A DNA stretch of 7,753 nucleotides from Clostridia bacterium (GCA_023228225.1 JALOBO010000064.1:1-7753); one strand, 5' to 3'. Positions 1-4,791 are shown, numbered from the stretch's first letter. The notes: generated by a model not told the origin, from the sequence alone. A program made the numbers and translations.

Positions 1-90
1 ATAGTATATACCGAAGATTATGGTATTACTTTTAAATGTCATGGTTGTATTATTTTTACAAAAATATACGGTGATTTATCAGAACAATAA
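1..90 (+). CDS. 3' end of a truncated hypothetical gene
   Basis: An open frame runs from the first base to a TAA at 88-90 and encodes the last 29 residues of a protein whose start lies outside the window. The tail contains a Cys-His-Gly-Cys cluster and ends in Leu-Ser-Glu-Gln. Codon choice (AAA, GAT, TTA, GGT) resembles the other genes here. A TATA-like box for the next gene follows within a few bases of the stop, the tight spacing expected if this is a real gene end. No function can be assigned from so short a piece. Confidence 0.5.
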   Translation: MVYTEDYGITFKCHGCIIFTKIYGDLSEQ

Positions 91-95
91 TTACC

Positions 96-105
96 TTTTT
101 ATATA
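96..105 (+). promoter_or_regulatory. TATA-like box for the gene at 126
   Basis: A TTTTTATATA stretch is centred about 25 bases before the ATG at 126. This is the archaeal TATA position for a transcript starting at or beside the start codon. There is no ribosome-binding sequence between it and the ATG, so leaderless translation is inferred. Confidence 0.55.
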
Positions 106-125
106 ATGAGCGTGTATAATAGTAT

Positions 126-620
126 ATGGTATCTATTACTAAAACATCAATCGCTAAATATCTGAAAGGATGGAAGAGTGAAATGGAAAGACTTAACACT
201 CCACGTAAGTTTGAAAATGCTGTAGAAAAACGATATAATGAATATTTGAAAGCATATAACACATCTCCAGTTAAAAGAATGACTGTTCAAATTGAATATT
301 CTAGAACTGGAAACGCGAAAGCTTCTGTAAGCGGAGTTCGTAAAGATGGGTCATATTTTAACGGGTCAGGTTTTAGCGCTGGCGGGAGTGGTTATAGTAA
401 ATCTATGAGTTTGCTTCAAACTATTTTAAATACTTACGCAGTTTCAAACTTATTACATAAAAAGACACTATCTAATATGGAATACACCCACGCATATAAC
501 GATGGTTATAACATGCCGTATTATAGTTTAGGTGATGATGAAATTCGTAAAGGAGGCTATACTATTACTAAAACAGCAAGTGGAACATTATTTGAACAAT
601 TCGAAATTGTATTCAAATAA
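126..620 (+). CDS. Hypothetical protein, 164 residues, Gly/Ser-rich centre
   Basis: This gene encodes an unrecognised soluble protein. The first 45 residues are charged and probably helical. Residues about 52-70 look like beta strands. Residues 74-92 are rich in Gly and Ser and end in Gly-Gly-Ser-Gly-Tyr-Ser-Lys, followed by a helical segment. The layout of strand, glycine-rich turn with G-Y-x-K, then helix recalls small phage proteins carrying a GGxGYDK-type motif, but this is a weak resemblance by eye. The ATG at 126 is chosen because a TATA-like box sits about 25 bases upstream. It converges on the integrase gene, whose stop is only 2 bases away, so the two transcripts must meet. No signal peptide or membrane segment is seen. 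Confidence 0.8.
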   Translation: MVSITKTSIAKYLKGWKSEMERLNTPRKFENAVEKRYNEYLKAYNTSPVKRMTVQIEYSRTGNAKASVSGVRKDGSYFNGSGFSAGGSGYSKSMSLLQTILNTYAVSNLLHKKTLSNMEYTHAYNDGYNMPYYSLGDDEIRKGGYTITKTASGTLFEQFEIVFK

Positions 621-622
621 TT

Positions 623-1564
623 TTACCCAAATTTCATCATATTTTTAACAATATCACTTTCATTTAATCGTAAATAATATTTTAAAGCTGGCGCGTTTGG
701 TGAGCCGTGCGTTGTCATACTAACACTTGAAATTGGTTCCCCATTTGCTATTCTTCGACTGATGTTGTGCGCGCGACCTTTGTGGCTTGTTAAAGTTGGA
801 TAACCATTTTTCTGAAGTAAATTAAACCAATAACGAATATATGAATATTTTAATTCTTTTTCTGTTCCAGTAAATAAATTCATGGATTTATTAGTAGTTT
901 CCATTAATATAAGATGCGATTTAATATAATTCATCAAATAAGGTCTGTTGATAATCGTAGTTCTTCGCTTTTCTGTTTTTTTATCATCAACCGATACTTT
1001 ATAATATCCACGCCCCGTTTCTGTATCAAGTTTATATGTTACGTCTTCAATAGTCAATCTTAATACCTCTCCGATGCGCATTCCACCACCAAATAAAAAT
1101 GCAATTATCGTTTTCATTTGATTTGGCAATGTGTAAGTTTTGCCTTTTTTATTGGTTAATGCGATGCTTAAAACATCTTTTACCTGTGTTTCAGTTAATA
1201 TCTTAGATTCTTCAATTACGATTGGTTTGGCTTTATGCGTTTTTAGCTTACAAATGACTGTATAATCTAAATTTTGATTTATTTTTTCTTCGCACAGATA
1301 TTTTAAAAATTGAACAATGTATCTTGAACGAAGCGCGCGAGTAGAATCGCTTAAATCAGATGATAAAAATTGACTGTATGATAATTTTGCGTCTTGGGTA
1401 GTCATTGATTCCCAATTTAATGTTGGAGTTAATGTTGAAAAATAGTGTAAAGCTGTTGTTATATGAATGTTGCGAGGTGTTGACAAATAACCAGTAGTTG
1501 TAATTAATTCTTGTTTAAAATTTGATATTAATATTTCATGATGTTGGGGATATACATTTTGCAT
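623..1564 (-). CDS. Tyrosine recombinase / integrase (XerC/D-like)
   Basis: This is a 313-residue site-specific recombinase that would cut and rejoin DNA at attachment sites to integrate, excise or resolve the element. The N-terminal half (to about residue 110) is a helical core-binding domain. The C-terminal half is the catalytic domain. It contains Gly-Met-Arg-Ile-Gly-Glu with catalytic Arg163, a beta-hairpin lysine (Lys195 or Lys196) in a Asp-Asp-Lys-Lys stretch, the His-x-x-Arg box as His261-Lys-Gly-Arg264, His286 in place of the usual Gly-His pair, and the Lys-Tyr-Tyr nucleophile region (Tyr296/297). Length and motif order fit the family. The His-x-x-Arg box reads HKGR rather than the common HxLRH, a divergent archaeal-like form. 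The ATG is supported by a TATA-like box centred 27 bases upstream. Whether it is active, and which att site it uses, cannot be told from the window. Confidence 0.93.
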   Translation of the reverse strand: MQNVYPQHHEILISNFKQELITTTGYLSTPRNIHITTALHYFSTLTPTLNWESMTTQDAKLSYSQFLSSDLSDSTRALRSRYIVQFLKYLCEEKINQNLDYTVICKLKTHKAKPIVIEESKILTETQVKDVLSIALTNKKGKTYTLPNQMKTIIAFLFGGGMRIGEVLRLTIEDVTYKLDTETGRGYYKVSVDDKKTEKRRTTIINRPYLMNYIKSHLILMETTNKSMNLFTGTEKELKYSYIRYWFNLLQKNGYPTLTSHKGRAHNISRRIANGEPISSVSMTTHGSPNAPALKYYLRLNESDIVKNMMKFG

Positions 1565-1585
1565 ATCGAATTAAAGGATATTCTT

Positions 1586-1595
1586 ATATTTAAAT
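1586..1595 (-). promoter_or_regulatory. TATA-like box of the integrase gene
   Basis: Read on the minus strand this is ATTTAAATAT, centred about 27 bases before the integrase ATG at 1564. The spacing implies a leaderless integrase mRNA. Confidence 0.6.
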
Positions 1596-1604
1596 GTAAT
1601 GTTA

Positions 1605-1623
1605 ATAATCTAATTTAGATTAT
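1605..1623. promoter_or_regulatory. 19-base palindrome upstream of the integrase promoter
   Basis: Two perfect 9-base arms, ATAATCTAA and TTAGATTAT, flank a single central T. The palindrome lies about 10 bases upstream of the integrase TATA box and on the far side from the gene. The symmetry and position suit a dimeric regulator binding site. A recombinase core site is an alternative. Function is inferred from position only. Confidence 0.4.
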
Positions 1624-1730
1624 GTTAGAAAGTATATGTGTGCGTGTTGTCATTGTAAATTGCGATAAAATTCTTAATCCGATAAAAAAGTAATTTTAAT
1701 TGCTTTTAATGTGCAAAATCATAGAATAGT

Positions 1731-1738
1731 ATTATATA
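1731..1738 (+). promoter_or_regulatory. TATA-like box for the ORF at 1761
   Basis: ATTATATA is centred 26.5 bases before the ATG at 1761, so the predicted transcript starts on that ATG. It is the only good promoter seen for the downstream pentapeptide gene. Confidence 0.55.
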
Positions 1739-1760
1739 CTTATGATGCAAAATTATAAGT

Positions 1761-1877
1761 ATGCAACCATTAAGGTTATTTGCTAGGATATCGTTCGCGC
1801 ATATTCGTGTTAACGCGGATGGTGCAAGTATGCATCATCAATCACTTAATTCGACCCGTAAAGATAAGGCTGTTTAA
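1761..1877 (+). CDS. Small leaderless ORF, 38 residues, abutting the pentapeptide gene
   Basis: A short basic peptide beginning Met-Gln-Pro-Leu-Arg-Leu-Phe-Ala-Arg, with an amphipathic first half and a Lys/Arg-rich end. Two facts support it as a gene. Its ATG lies at the start point predicted by the TATA box at 1731-1738. Its TAA (1875-1877) is directly followed by the ATG of the next gene with no gap, as in a translationally coupled pair. It could instead be a translated leader that controls the pentapeptide gene, or a chance frame in a leader RNA. AAGTATGCA occurs both at its start and at 1826-1834. No family is recognised. Confidence 0.5.
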   Translation: MQPLRLFARISFAHIRVNADGASMHHQSLNSTRKDKAV

Positions 1878-2687
1878 ATGAAAAAATATAACATTACCCA
1901 AGCGGAGTTAAATGTAAAAGTAGATTTGCATTCGCATCAAGGTATTAATTGGTTTACACTGAATGATAGGATTTTGGAGAATATAGATTTATCAAATAAA
2001 TCGTTGCCTTCCGCCTCTTGGGTAAGCTGTGTTTTACAAAATGTGAATTTTAGCAATGGGAATTTTCCATCGAATGATTTTCAATATTCTGATTTAACAA
2101 ATGTTGATTTTTCTGGGGCAAATCTTTGCTTTACTAATTTTAAATACACTAATTTGAAAAATGTAAATTTTACAGGTGCTAATTTAAAGGGTGCTGATTT
2201 TACAGGCTGTGAAACTGAAAATCTTATTTTTGAAAATTGTGAGATTTCCCCCAAAACTATCTTACCTCCTGTTAGAACTGAACCTGTAAATTTACTGAAG
2301 TGTACGGTTAAAAAAGCATTGCATGTTACCAAAAAGATTGCGCAAGTTTTAGTTTTATTCGCAAGTATTTGTGTGGTTAGCGGATTATTTATATACGCTT
2401 TGTATCAGATATGGGATATTTTAGTATCATTTATAAATAATTGTGTGAAATCAGTTGTGGATTTCAGTTTCTTAGTTATAAGTTTAGTTGGCAAATTCAT
2501 TTCAGATATAATTTACGTATTAGTGTCTGTCCCGTGGTTTGTTTGGGTGAGCATATTTGTTCCTATGTTAATAATCGGATATTCATACGTATGGTGTTAT
2601 CATAAAAATTATCCTGGTAAATTTGAACGTAAACTGCATTGGTTTAAAATGAGATTATACTATATCTTACACTGGCTGAAGATGTAA
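1878..2687 (+). CDS. Pentapeptide-repeat protein with C-terminal membrane anchor
   Basis: A 269-residue two-part protein. Residues about 35-123 hold pentapeptide repeats of the A(D/N)LxX type, clearest as Ser-Asp-Leu-Thr-Asn, Val-Asp-Phe-Ser-Gly, Ala-Asn-Leu, Thr-Asn-Leu and Ala-Asp-Phe-Thr-Gly. Such repeats fold into a right-handed quadrilateral beta-helix. After a linker with Pro-Pro, three hydrophobic segments follow at about 155-178, 192-215 and 216-239, then a basic, aromatic tail rich in Lys, His and Trp. The repeat domain would therefore sit at the inner or outer face of the membrane; topology is not certain. The ATG abuts the stop of the 38-residue ORF, suggesting co-transcription and coupling. 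Pentapeptide proteins include DNA mimics and many membrane-linked proteins of unknown role, so no function is assigned. Confidence 0.9.
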   Translation: MKKYNITQAELNVKVDLHSHQGINWFTLNDRILENIDLSNKSLPSASWVSCVLQNVNFSNGNFPSNDFQYSDLTNVDFSGANLCFTNFKYTNLKNVNFTGANLKGADFTGCETENLIFENCEISPKTILPPVRTEPVNLLKCTVKKALHVTKKIAQVLVLFASICVVSGLFIYALYQIWDILVSFINNCVKSVVDFSFLVISLVGKFISDIIYVLVSVPWFVWVSIFVPMLIIGYSYVWCYHKNYPGKFERKLHWFKMRLYYILHWLKM

Positions 2688-2803
2688 AGACTGCCGTTGA
2701 AACGCGCAAAAGGGTTAACACCCATACTTGTATTGGCGTAGATATATTTGTAAAGGAGACAACTAATGATTGCCGAGAGTGTTTATTATACATGAATATA
2801 TAA
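2648..2803 (+). other. Protein-like open frame lacking a usable start codon
   Basis: One frame stays open for about 50 codons across the end of the pentapeptide gene and beyond, stopping at 2801-2803. Its translation past the overlap has a balanced, protein-like composition, including a Cys-x-x-Cys near the end, but it has no ATG, GTG or TTG until three codons before the stop. It may be the remnant of a decayed gene or a chance open frame. No function is proposed. Confidence 0.2.
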
Positions 2804-2830
2804 ACGCAAAAGAATTAACACTGTATACTT
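2705..2830 (+). repeat. Two imperfect direct repeats exactly 100 bases apart
   Basis: CGCAAAAGGGTTAACA starts at 2705 and CGCAAAAGAATTAACA starts at 2805. The likeness continues through a following CAC/CCC and ATACTT. A related GCAAAAGAGTTAA occurs at 4121-4133, directly before the start of the gene at 4136. The shared core GCAAAAGRRTTAA could be a protein-binding site. Confidence 0.45.
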
Positions 2831-2844
2831 ATTTTGTTTTTTTT
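2831..2844 (+). terminator. T-rich terminator after the pentapeptide operon
   Basis: ATTTTGTTTTTTTT ends in eight T residues, a typical archaeal transcription stop. It lies about 145 bases after the pentapeptide stop codon and just upstream of a new promoter, separating the two transcripts. Confidence 0.5.
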
Positions 2845-2864
2845 ACAGTATAATATACTTTAGA

Positions 2865-2872
2865 TTATATAA
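2865..2872 (+). promoter_or_regulatory. TATA-like box of a predicted small RNA
   Basis: TTATATAA is centred at 2868.5, which places transcription start near 2894-2895. That point is the first base of the 11-base outer stem of the structure that follows. No start codon is present there, so a non-coding product is implied. Confidence 0.55.
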
Positions 2873-2893
2873 AATATTAAGTTAATGTTAAAA

Positions 2894-3040
2894 AGATTAG
2901 TTGCTGTAATAATTAATTATTACAGTGAGTCCATTACCTTCACGCAACTAATCTCCAGCCTGTTTACAATTAATCCAGAATCGTCCGAAGAGCAAAGAAC
3001 GTTTGCTAAATTTAAAACTTTCACTATTTTAAATTTAGTA
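2894..3040 (+). ncRNA. Predicted structured small RNA (family unknown, 3' end uncertain)
   Basis: The predicted transcript opens with AGATTAGTTGC (2894-2904), which pairs perfectly with GCAACTAATCT (2944-2954). Inside this outer stem lies a 22-base perfect palindrome (2904-2925), sharing one base with it, followed by an 18-base single-stranded stretch. Further hairpins follow: AGCAAA/TTTGCT (2991-2996 with 3002-3007) and a perfect 12-base stem CTAAATTTAAAA/TTTTAAATTTAG (3006-3017 with 3027-3038, 9-base loop). The last two share bases 3006-3007, so they compete or stack. No convincing coding frame is seen on this strand. The promoter at 2865-2872 fits the 5' end. The 3' end is unknown and could reach the hairpin at 3111-3143. 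An AT-rich replication-origin or protein-bound cruciform role is an alternative to RNA. Confidence 0.45.
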
Positions 3041-3110
3041 TCATATCGTTAATGCACAATAGTTCGTAGGTATGTCCATGTGTTAAGACAGTTTCGAGAG
3101 ATTACTACGT

Positions 3111-3143
3111 TGTAAAGTAGTTTTTATACAAAGCTACTTTACA
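3111..3143. repeat. 14-base inverted repeat, 5-base loop
   Basis: TGTAAAGTAGTTTT (3111-3124) pairs with AAAGCTACTTTACA (3130-3143) with one G-U pair and loop TATAC. A second copy of the right arm core, ACTACTTTA (3143-3151), can pair with the same left arm (3113-3121), giving two exclusive hairpins. It may close the upstream RNA or be a regulator site for the gene at 3233. Confidence 0.5.
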
Positions 3144-3193
3144 CTACTTTATTAGACTTCAAAGCATATAAATGTTTTGTTGATAGTAAATAC

Positions 3194-3204
3194 ATTTAAG
3201 TATA
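3194..3204 (+). promoter_or_regulatory. Probable promoter for the gene at 3233
   Basis: ATTTAAGTATA is centred near 3198, predicting a start near 3225 and a leader of about 8 bases. The fit is looser than for other genes here. A second candidate, CATATAAA at 3165-3172, would give a longer leader. Confidence 0.4.
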
Positions 3205-3232
3205 CCGGGTTGCTATATTAATTTGATAAATT

Positions 3233-3682
3233 ATGAATGACAATTTACATGAAAAACTTGTAAGATATGCAGAGGAGGAAGCATTATCCCCCAACACAAC
3301 TAAGCGTTTTATACAATTTGCAGAAGATTGGGCGGCTACTAAAGATATACATTTTGGTGGAGGCTATGGTAACGAATGGGCGGCACGTTTTAGAAAACAA
3401 GAAGAATATATTCACGCGGATGGTAGTAATGTAGCAAGACTTGCTAAAATAGATGGGGATAAGGCATTCGACATATTTGTAAAACAATTATTAAAATATG
3501 ACCCGTCACGAAGTGTTAAAAATGCAATTGCGTATGTTGAAAAACACTTAGGACTTTCTGAAAACGAAACATTAAAAGGCAGAAACACTTGTGTTACAAC
3601 ACATCAAATTACTAAAAGAGCAAACAAAATGGTTGGAACGTTACCTAATTTCACTCGTAATTTTAGAAAATTAGTGAAATAA
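3233..3682 (+). CDS. Hypothetical protein, 149 residues, mostly helical
   Basis: Unrecognised. The N-terminal 37 residues are acidic and helical (Glu-Glu-Glu, Glu-Asp-Trp). Then comes a glycine-rich stretch, Phe-Gly-Gly-Gly-Tyr-Gly (41-46), a charged helix, an Asp-Gly-Ser-Asn turn (63-66), two further helices to about residue 107 and a strongly basic tail (Lys/Arg at 116-149) with no acidic residues after about 112. The charge split, acidic front and basic end, suggests contact with nucleic acid or another protein, but this is inference. There is no ribosome-binding sequence before the ATG. The gene stands alone between two structure-rich non-coding stretches. No membrane segments or metal ligands are seen. 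Confidence 0.8.
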   Translation: MNDNLHEKLVRYAEEEALSPNTTKRFIQFAEDWAATKDIHFGGGYGNEWAARFRKQEEYIHADGSNVARLAKIDGDKAFDIFVKQLLKYDPSRSVKNAIAYVEKHLGLSENETLKGRNTCVTTHQITKRANKMVGTLPNFTRNFRKLVK

Positions 3683-3688
3683 AAATTA

Positions 3689-3694
3689 TTTTTT
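3689..3694 (+). terminator. Short T run after the gene at 3233
   Basis: Six T residues just after the stop codon, within an A/T-rich stretch, could end the 3233 transcript. If it does not, the following hairpin region would be the 3' part of that mRNA. Confidence 0.3.
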
Positions 3695-3695
3695 A

Positions 3696-3965
3696 GTGTC
3701 TAGGCAAAATAGACACATGGTTGAGTATTACTTTGCTGTTAGAGAGGTGTTTTCAACGACATCCACAGGGGTAGGATGTATTCTTTAAGACGTGATTATT
3801 TTGTAAATCCAATACGAACAATGACTCCTAAGTTAATCTAAGTATCATTCATTGGGAAATGATACTCACCAGTTAGACTAACTTATTTGTGCTCGAAAAA
3901 CGCTGAGCACTGCGTCATGCGAAACATCATCGCAAGTCTTTAGCAAAGCTGTTTTTCATTCTTTT
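3696..3965 (+). ncRNA. Candidate large structured RNA, about 270 bases (family unknown)
   Basis: Successive hairpins fill this gap. They are GTGTCTA/TAGACAC (3696-3702 with 3710-3716); ACATCC/GGATGT (3759-3764 with 3774-3779); a compound stem of TAAGTTAATCTA with TAGACTAACTTA (3829-3840 with 3874-3885, one mismatch) capped by perfect AGTATCATT/AATGATACT (3841-3849 with 3858-3866); GTGCTC/GAGCAC (3889-3894 with 3905-3910); and TGCG/CGCA (3918-3921 with 3931-3934). CTTTGCT (3731-3737) can pair with AGCAAAG (3942-3948), a possible closing helix. T runs start at 3951. No coding frame of note is present on the plus strand. It carries no recognisable RNase P, SRP or tmRNA core. No strong separate promoter is visible, so it may be processed from the 3233 transcript. 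Strand is chosen from the T-rich end. Confidence 0.4.
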
Positions 3966-3977
3966 TATTTGCTTTTT
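3951..3977 (+). terminator. T-rich transcription stop
   Basis: Three T runs of five each, with intervening ATTC and ATTTGC, follow the last hairpin. Repeated T runs are the usual archaeal terminator form. This end sets the plus-strand orientation of the candidate RNA. Confidence 0.5.
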
Positions 3978-4063
3978 AGCAAGCCAACTCTACAATACTA
4001 TATTAGTGCTTTTAGTATTTAAAACTTTTTATTTAATATTTTTAAAAACATCGTATGTAAAGA

Positions 4064-4071
4064 TTTATATA
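4064..4071 (+). promoter_or_regulatory. TATA-like box for the 4136-4506 operon
   Basis: TTTATATA predicts a start near 4094, giving a leader of about 42 bases. The leader holds a hairpin, TGTTAT/ATAACA (4101-4106 with 4113-4118), and the GCAAAAGAGTTAA element next to the start codon. A second box, TTATAATA at 4079-4086, would start transcription near 4109. This gene is thus an exception to the leaderless pattern. Confidence 0.45.
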
Positions 4072-4135
4072 TTATAAGTTATAATATGTTAGCAAGCAAA
4101 TGTTATAGTGAAATAACACTGCAAAAGAGTTAAGT

Positions 4136-4270
4136 ATGAACATAATAGAAAATGTTAACAAAGTATCTGAAATCATCGATGCTGACGAATGGTATGTGAA
4201 AAACGTCATTAGAGCTAAACCATGTGAAGATGTGATTATCGCTCGTGAACTGGCAACTGTGGTGATTTAA
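4136..4270 (+). CDS. Small hypothetical protein, 44 residues
   Basis: A short acidic, probably helical protein starting Met-Asn-Ile-Ile-Glu-Asn and containing one Cys (Cys34). It is first in a two-gene unit: its stop codon is 2 bases before the ATG of the cysteine-rich gene, and its last codons (GTG GTG ATT) carry the GGTGAT ribosome-binding site of that gene. This arrangement is the main evidence that it is real. The ATG follows TTAAGT, the same context as the start at 5437. No family is recognised. Confidence 0.65.
   Translation: MNIIENVNKVSEIIDADEWYVKNVIRAKPCEDVIIARELATVVI
4261..4266 (+). promoter_or_regulatory. Ribosome-binding site GGTGAT for the gene at 4273
   Basis: GGTGAT complements ATCACC near the 3' end of archaeal 16S rRNA and ends 6 bases before the ATG at 4273. 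It is embedded in the last codons of the upstream gene. Confidence 0.6.
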
Positions 4271-4272
4271 AA

Positions 4273-4506
4273 ATGAGTATCGGTTGTGACTGCGATTGTA
4301 TAGATGAACATCCGTACAGCACATCTAAACATTGTGCTGAATGCAGTGTCGATTGCAGTAGAACATACGCAATTCGGTTAATTGCATATTTAAGTGACGC
4401 TGGGAAAGATGTCAACATGACATGTAACGATGGTTCTTGTGTTGTAACTTGGACTATTGAATTGACAGATGTGTTAGGTTATAAAGATTTACCTAGTATT
4501 TCATAA
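4273..4506 (+). CDS. Cysteine-rich small protein, 77 residues, probable metal binder
   Basis: Eight cysteines fall in two groups. Cys5, Cys7, Cys9 form a Cys-x-Cys-x-Cys cluster. Cys21, Cys24 and Cys28 follow His20, and His13 lies between the groups. Cys51 and Cys56 come later, before a beta-like C-terminal segment. The spacing suggests one or two zinc or iron sites, although it matches no finger family I can name. Translation starts at the ATG 2 bases after the upstream stop, with GGTGAT as ribosome-binding site. The gene's end contains the likely TATA box of the first tRNA gene. The function is unknown; nucleic-acid binding is possible. Confidence 0.8.
   Translation: MSIGCDCDCIDEHPYSTSKHCAECSVDCSRTYAIRLIAYLSDAGKDVNMTCNDGSCVVTWTIELTDVLGYKDLPSIS
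4479..4486 (+). promoter_or_regulatory. Possible TATA box for tRNA-Leu(CAA)
   Basis: TTATAAAG lies inside the end of the preceding gene and predicts a start near 4509, about 12 bases before the mature tRNA. Read-through from the upstream operon is an alternative source of the transcript. Confidence 0.35.
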
Positions 4507-4520
4507 ACATATTTTTAAAA

Positions 4521-4604
4521 GCGTGGTTGCCAGAGTGGTCAAATGGGCGCGCCTCAAGAGCGTGTGTTGCAGAACTTTCGCAGGTTCAAATCCTGCACTA
4601 CGCA
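4521..4604 (+). tRNA. tRNA-Leu, anticodon CAA
   Basis: A complete class II tRNA. The 7-base acceptor stem GCGTGGT pairs with ACTACGC (one G-U), discriminator A at 4604. The D arm uses CCA/TGG with a GTGG-containing loop. The anticodon stem CGCGC/GCGTG encloses loop C-T-CAA-G-A with anticodon at 4555-4557. A 15-base variable arm forms a short stem (GTT/AAC). The T stem GCAGG/CCTGC encloses TTCAAAT. No CCA is encoded and no intron is seen. The anticodon and long arm indicate leucine, reading UUG. Discriminator A fits leucine. It is closely similar to the tRNA at 4665, so the pair probably arose by duplication. Confidence 0.95.
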
Positions 4605-4617
4605 TTTTTATTATTTT
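4605..4617 (+). terminator. T-rich stop after tRNA-Leu(CAA)
   Basis: TTTTTATTATTTT directly follows the discriminator base, a standard position for ending a tRNA transcript. Confidence 0.5.
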
Positions 4618-4626
4618 AACAAAAGC

Positions 4627-4634
4627 TTTATATG
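4627..4634 (+). promoter_or_regulatory. TATA-like box for tRNA-Leu(TAA)
   Basis: TTTATATG predicts a start near 4657, about 8 bases before the mature tRNA 5' end. The second tRNA therefore seems to have its own promoter. Confidence 0.5.
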
Positions 4635-4664
4635 TATAAAGATACAATAGTTATATATATCAGA

Positions 4665-4747
4665 GCGTGGTTGCCAGAGCGGTTAAATGGGCGCGCCTTA
4701 AGAGCGTGTGTCGTAGGACTACGCAGGTTCGAATCCTGTACTACGCA
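4665..4747 (+). tRNA. tRNA-Leu, anticodon TAA
   Basis: A complete class II tRNA with the same acceptor stem, D stem and anticodon stem as the gene at 4521. The loop C-T-TAA-G-A has its anticodon at 4699-4701 and reads UUA. The variable arm is 14 bases and forms GTC/GAC. The T stem GCAGG/CCTGT has one G-U pair and loop TTCGAAT. The discriminator is A and no CCA is encoded. With its neighbour it covers both UUR leucine codons. TTA is the dominant leucine codon in nearby genes (13 of 19 in the gene at 4792). Confidence 0.95.
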
Positions 4748-4760
4748 TTATTATACATAC

Positions 4761-4768
4761 ATTTAAAT
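4761..4768 (+). promoter_or_regulatory. TATA-like box for the gene at 4792
   Basis: ATTTAAAT is centred 27.5 bases before the ATG at 4792 and lies just after the tRNA, indicating a separate leaderless transcript. Confidence 0.6.
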
Positions 4769-4791
4769 GTTACAACATACTAGAATATAAC

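Noticed and set aside
56..262. Minus-strand open frame over the start of the gene at 126
   Set aside because: It covers the promoter and start of a better-supported gene, and its translation is low-complexity and AT-driven.
2081..2332. Minus-strand open frame inside the pentapeptide gene
   Set aside because: It is antisense to the repeats; the periodic plus-strand sequence creates long open frames on the other strand. No promoter is seen for it.
2766..2795. Nine-codon ORF after GGAG at 2756
   Set aside because: There is a ribosome-binding-like GGAG, but the product is too short to support without conservation or transcript data.
3903..3934. Hammerhead ribozyme-like CTGA ... GAAAC arrangement
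   Set aside because: The core reads CTGAGCA instead of CTGANGA, and the three stems cannot be formed in the right order.
3690..3980. RNase P RNA, SRP RNA or tmRNA
   Set aside because: None of their conserved core sequences can be found on either strand.
4130..4418. Minus-strand open frames opposite the 4136/4273 operon
   Set aside because: The plus strand has a two-gene unit with a ribosome-binding site and a coherent cysteine pattern; the antisense frames have no supporting signals.
4521..4747. tRNA-Ser, because of the long variable arms
   Set aside because: The anticodons are CAA and TAA in properly formed loops, which read leucine codons, and discriminator A fits leucine.
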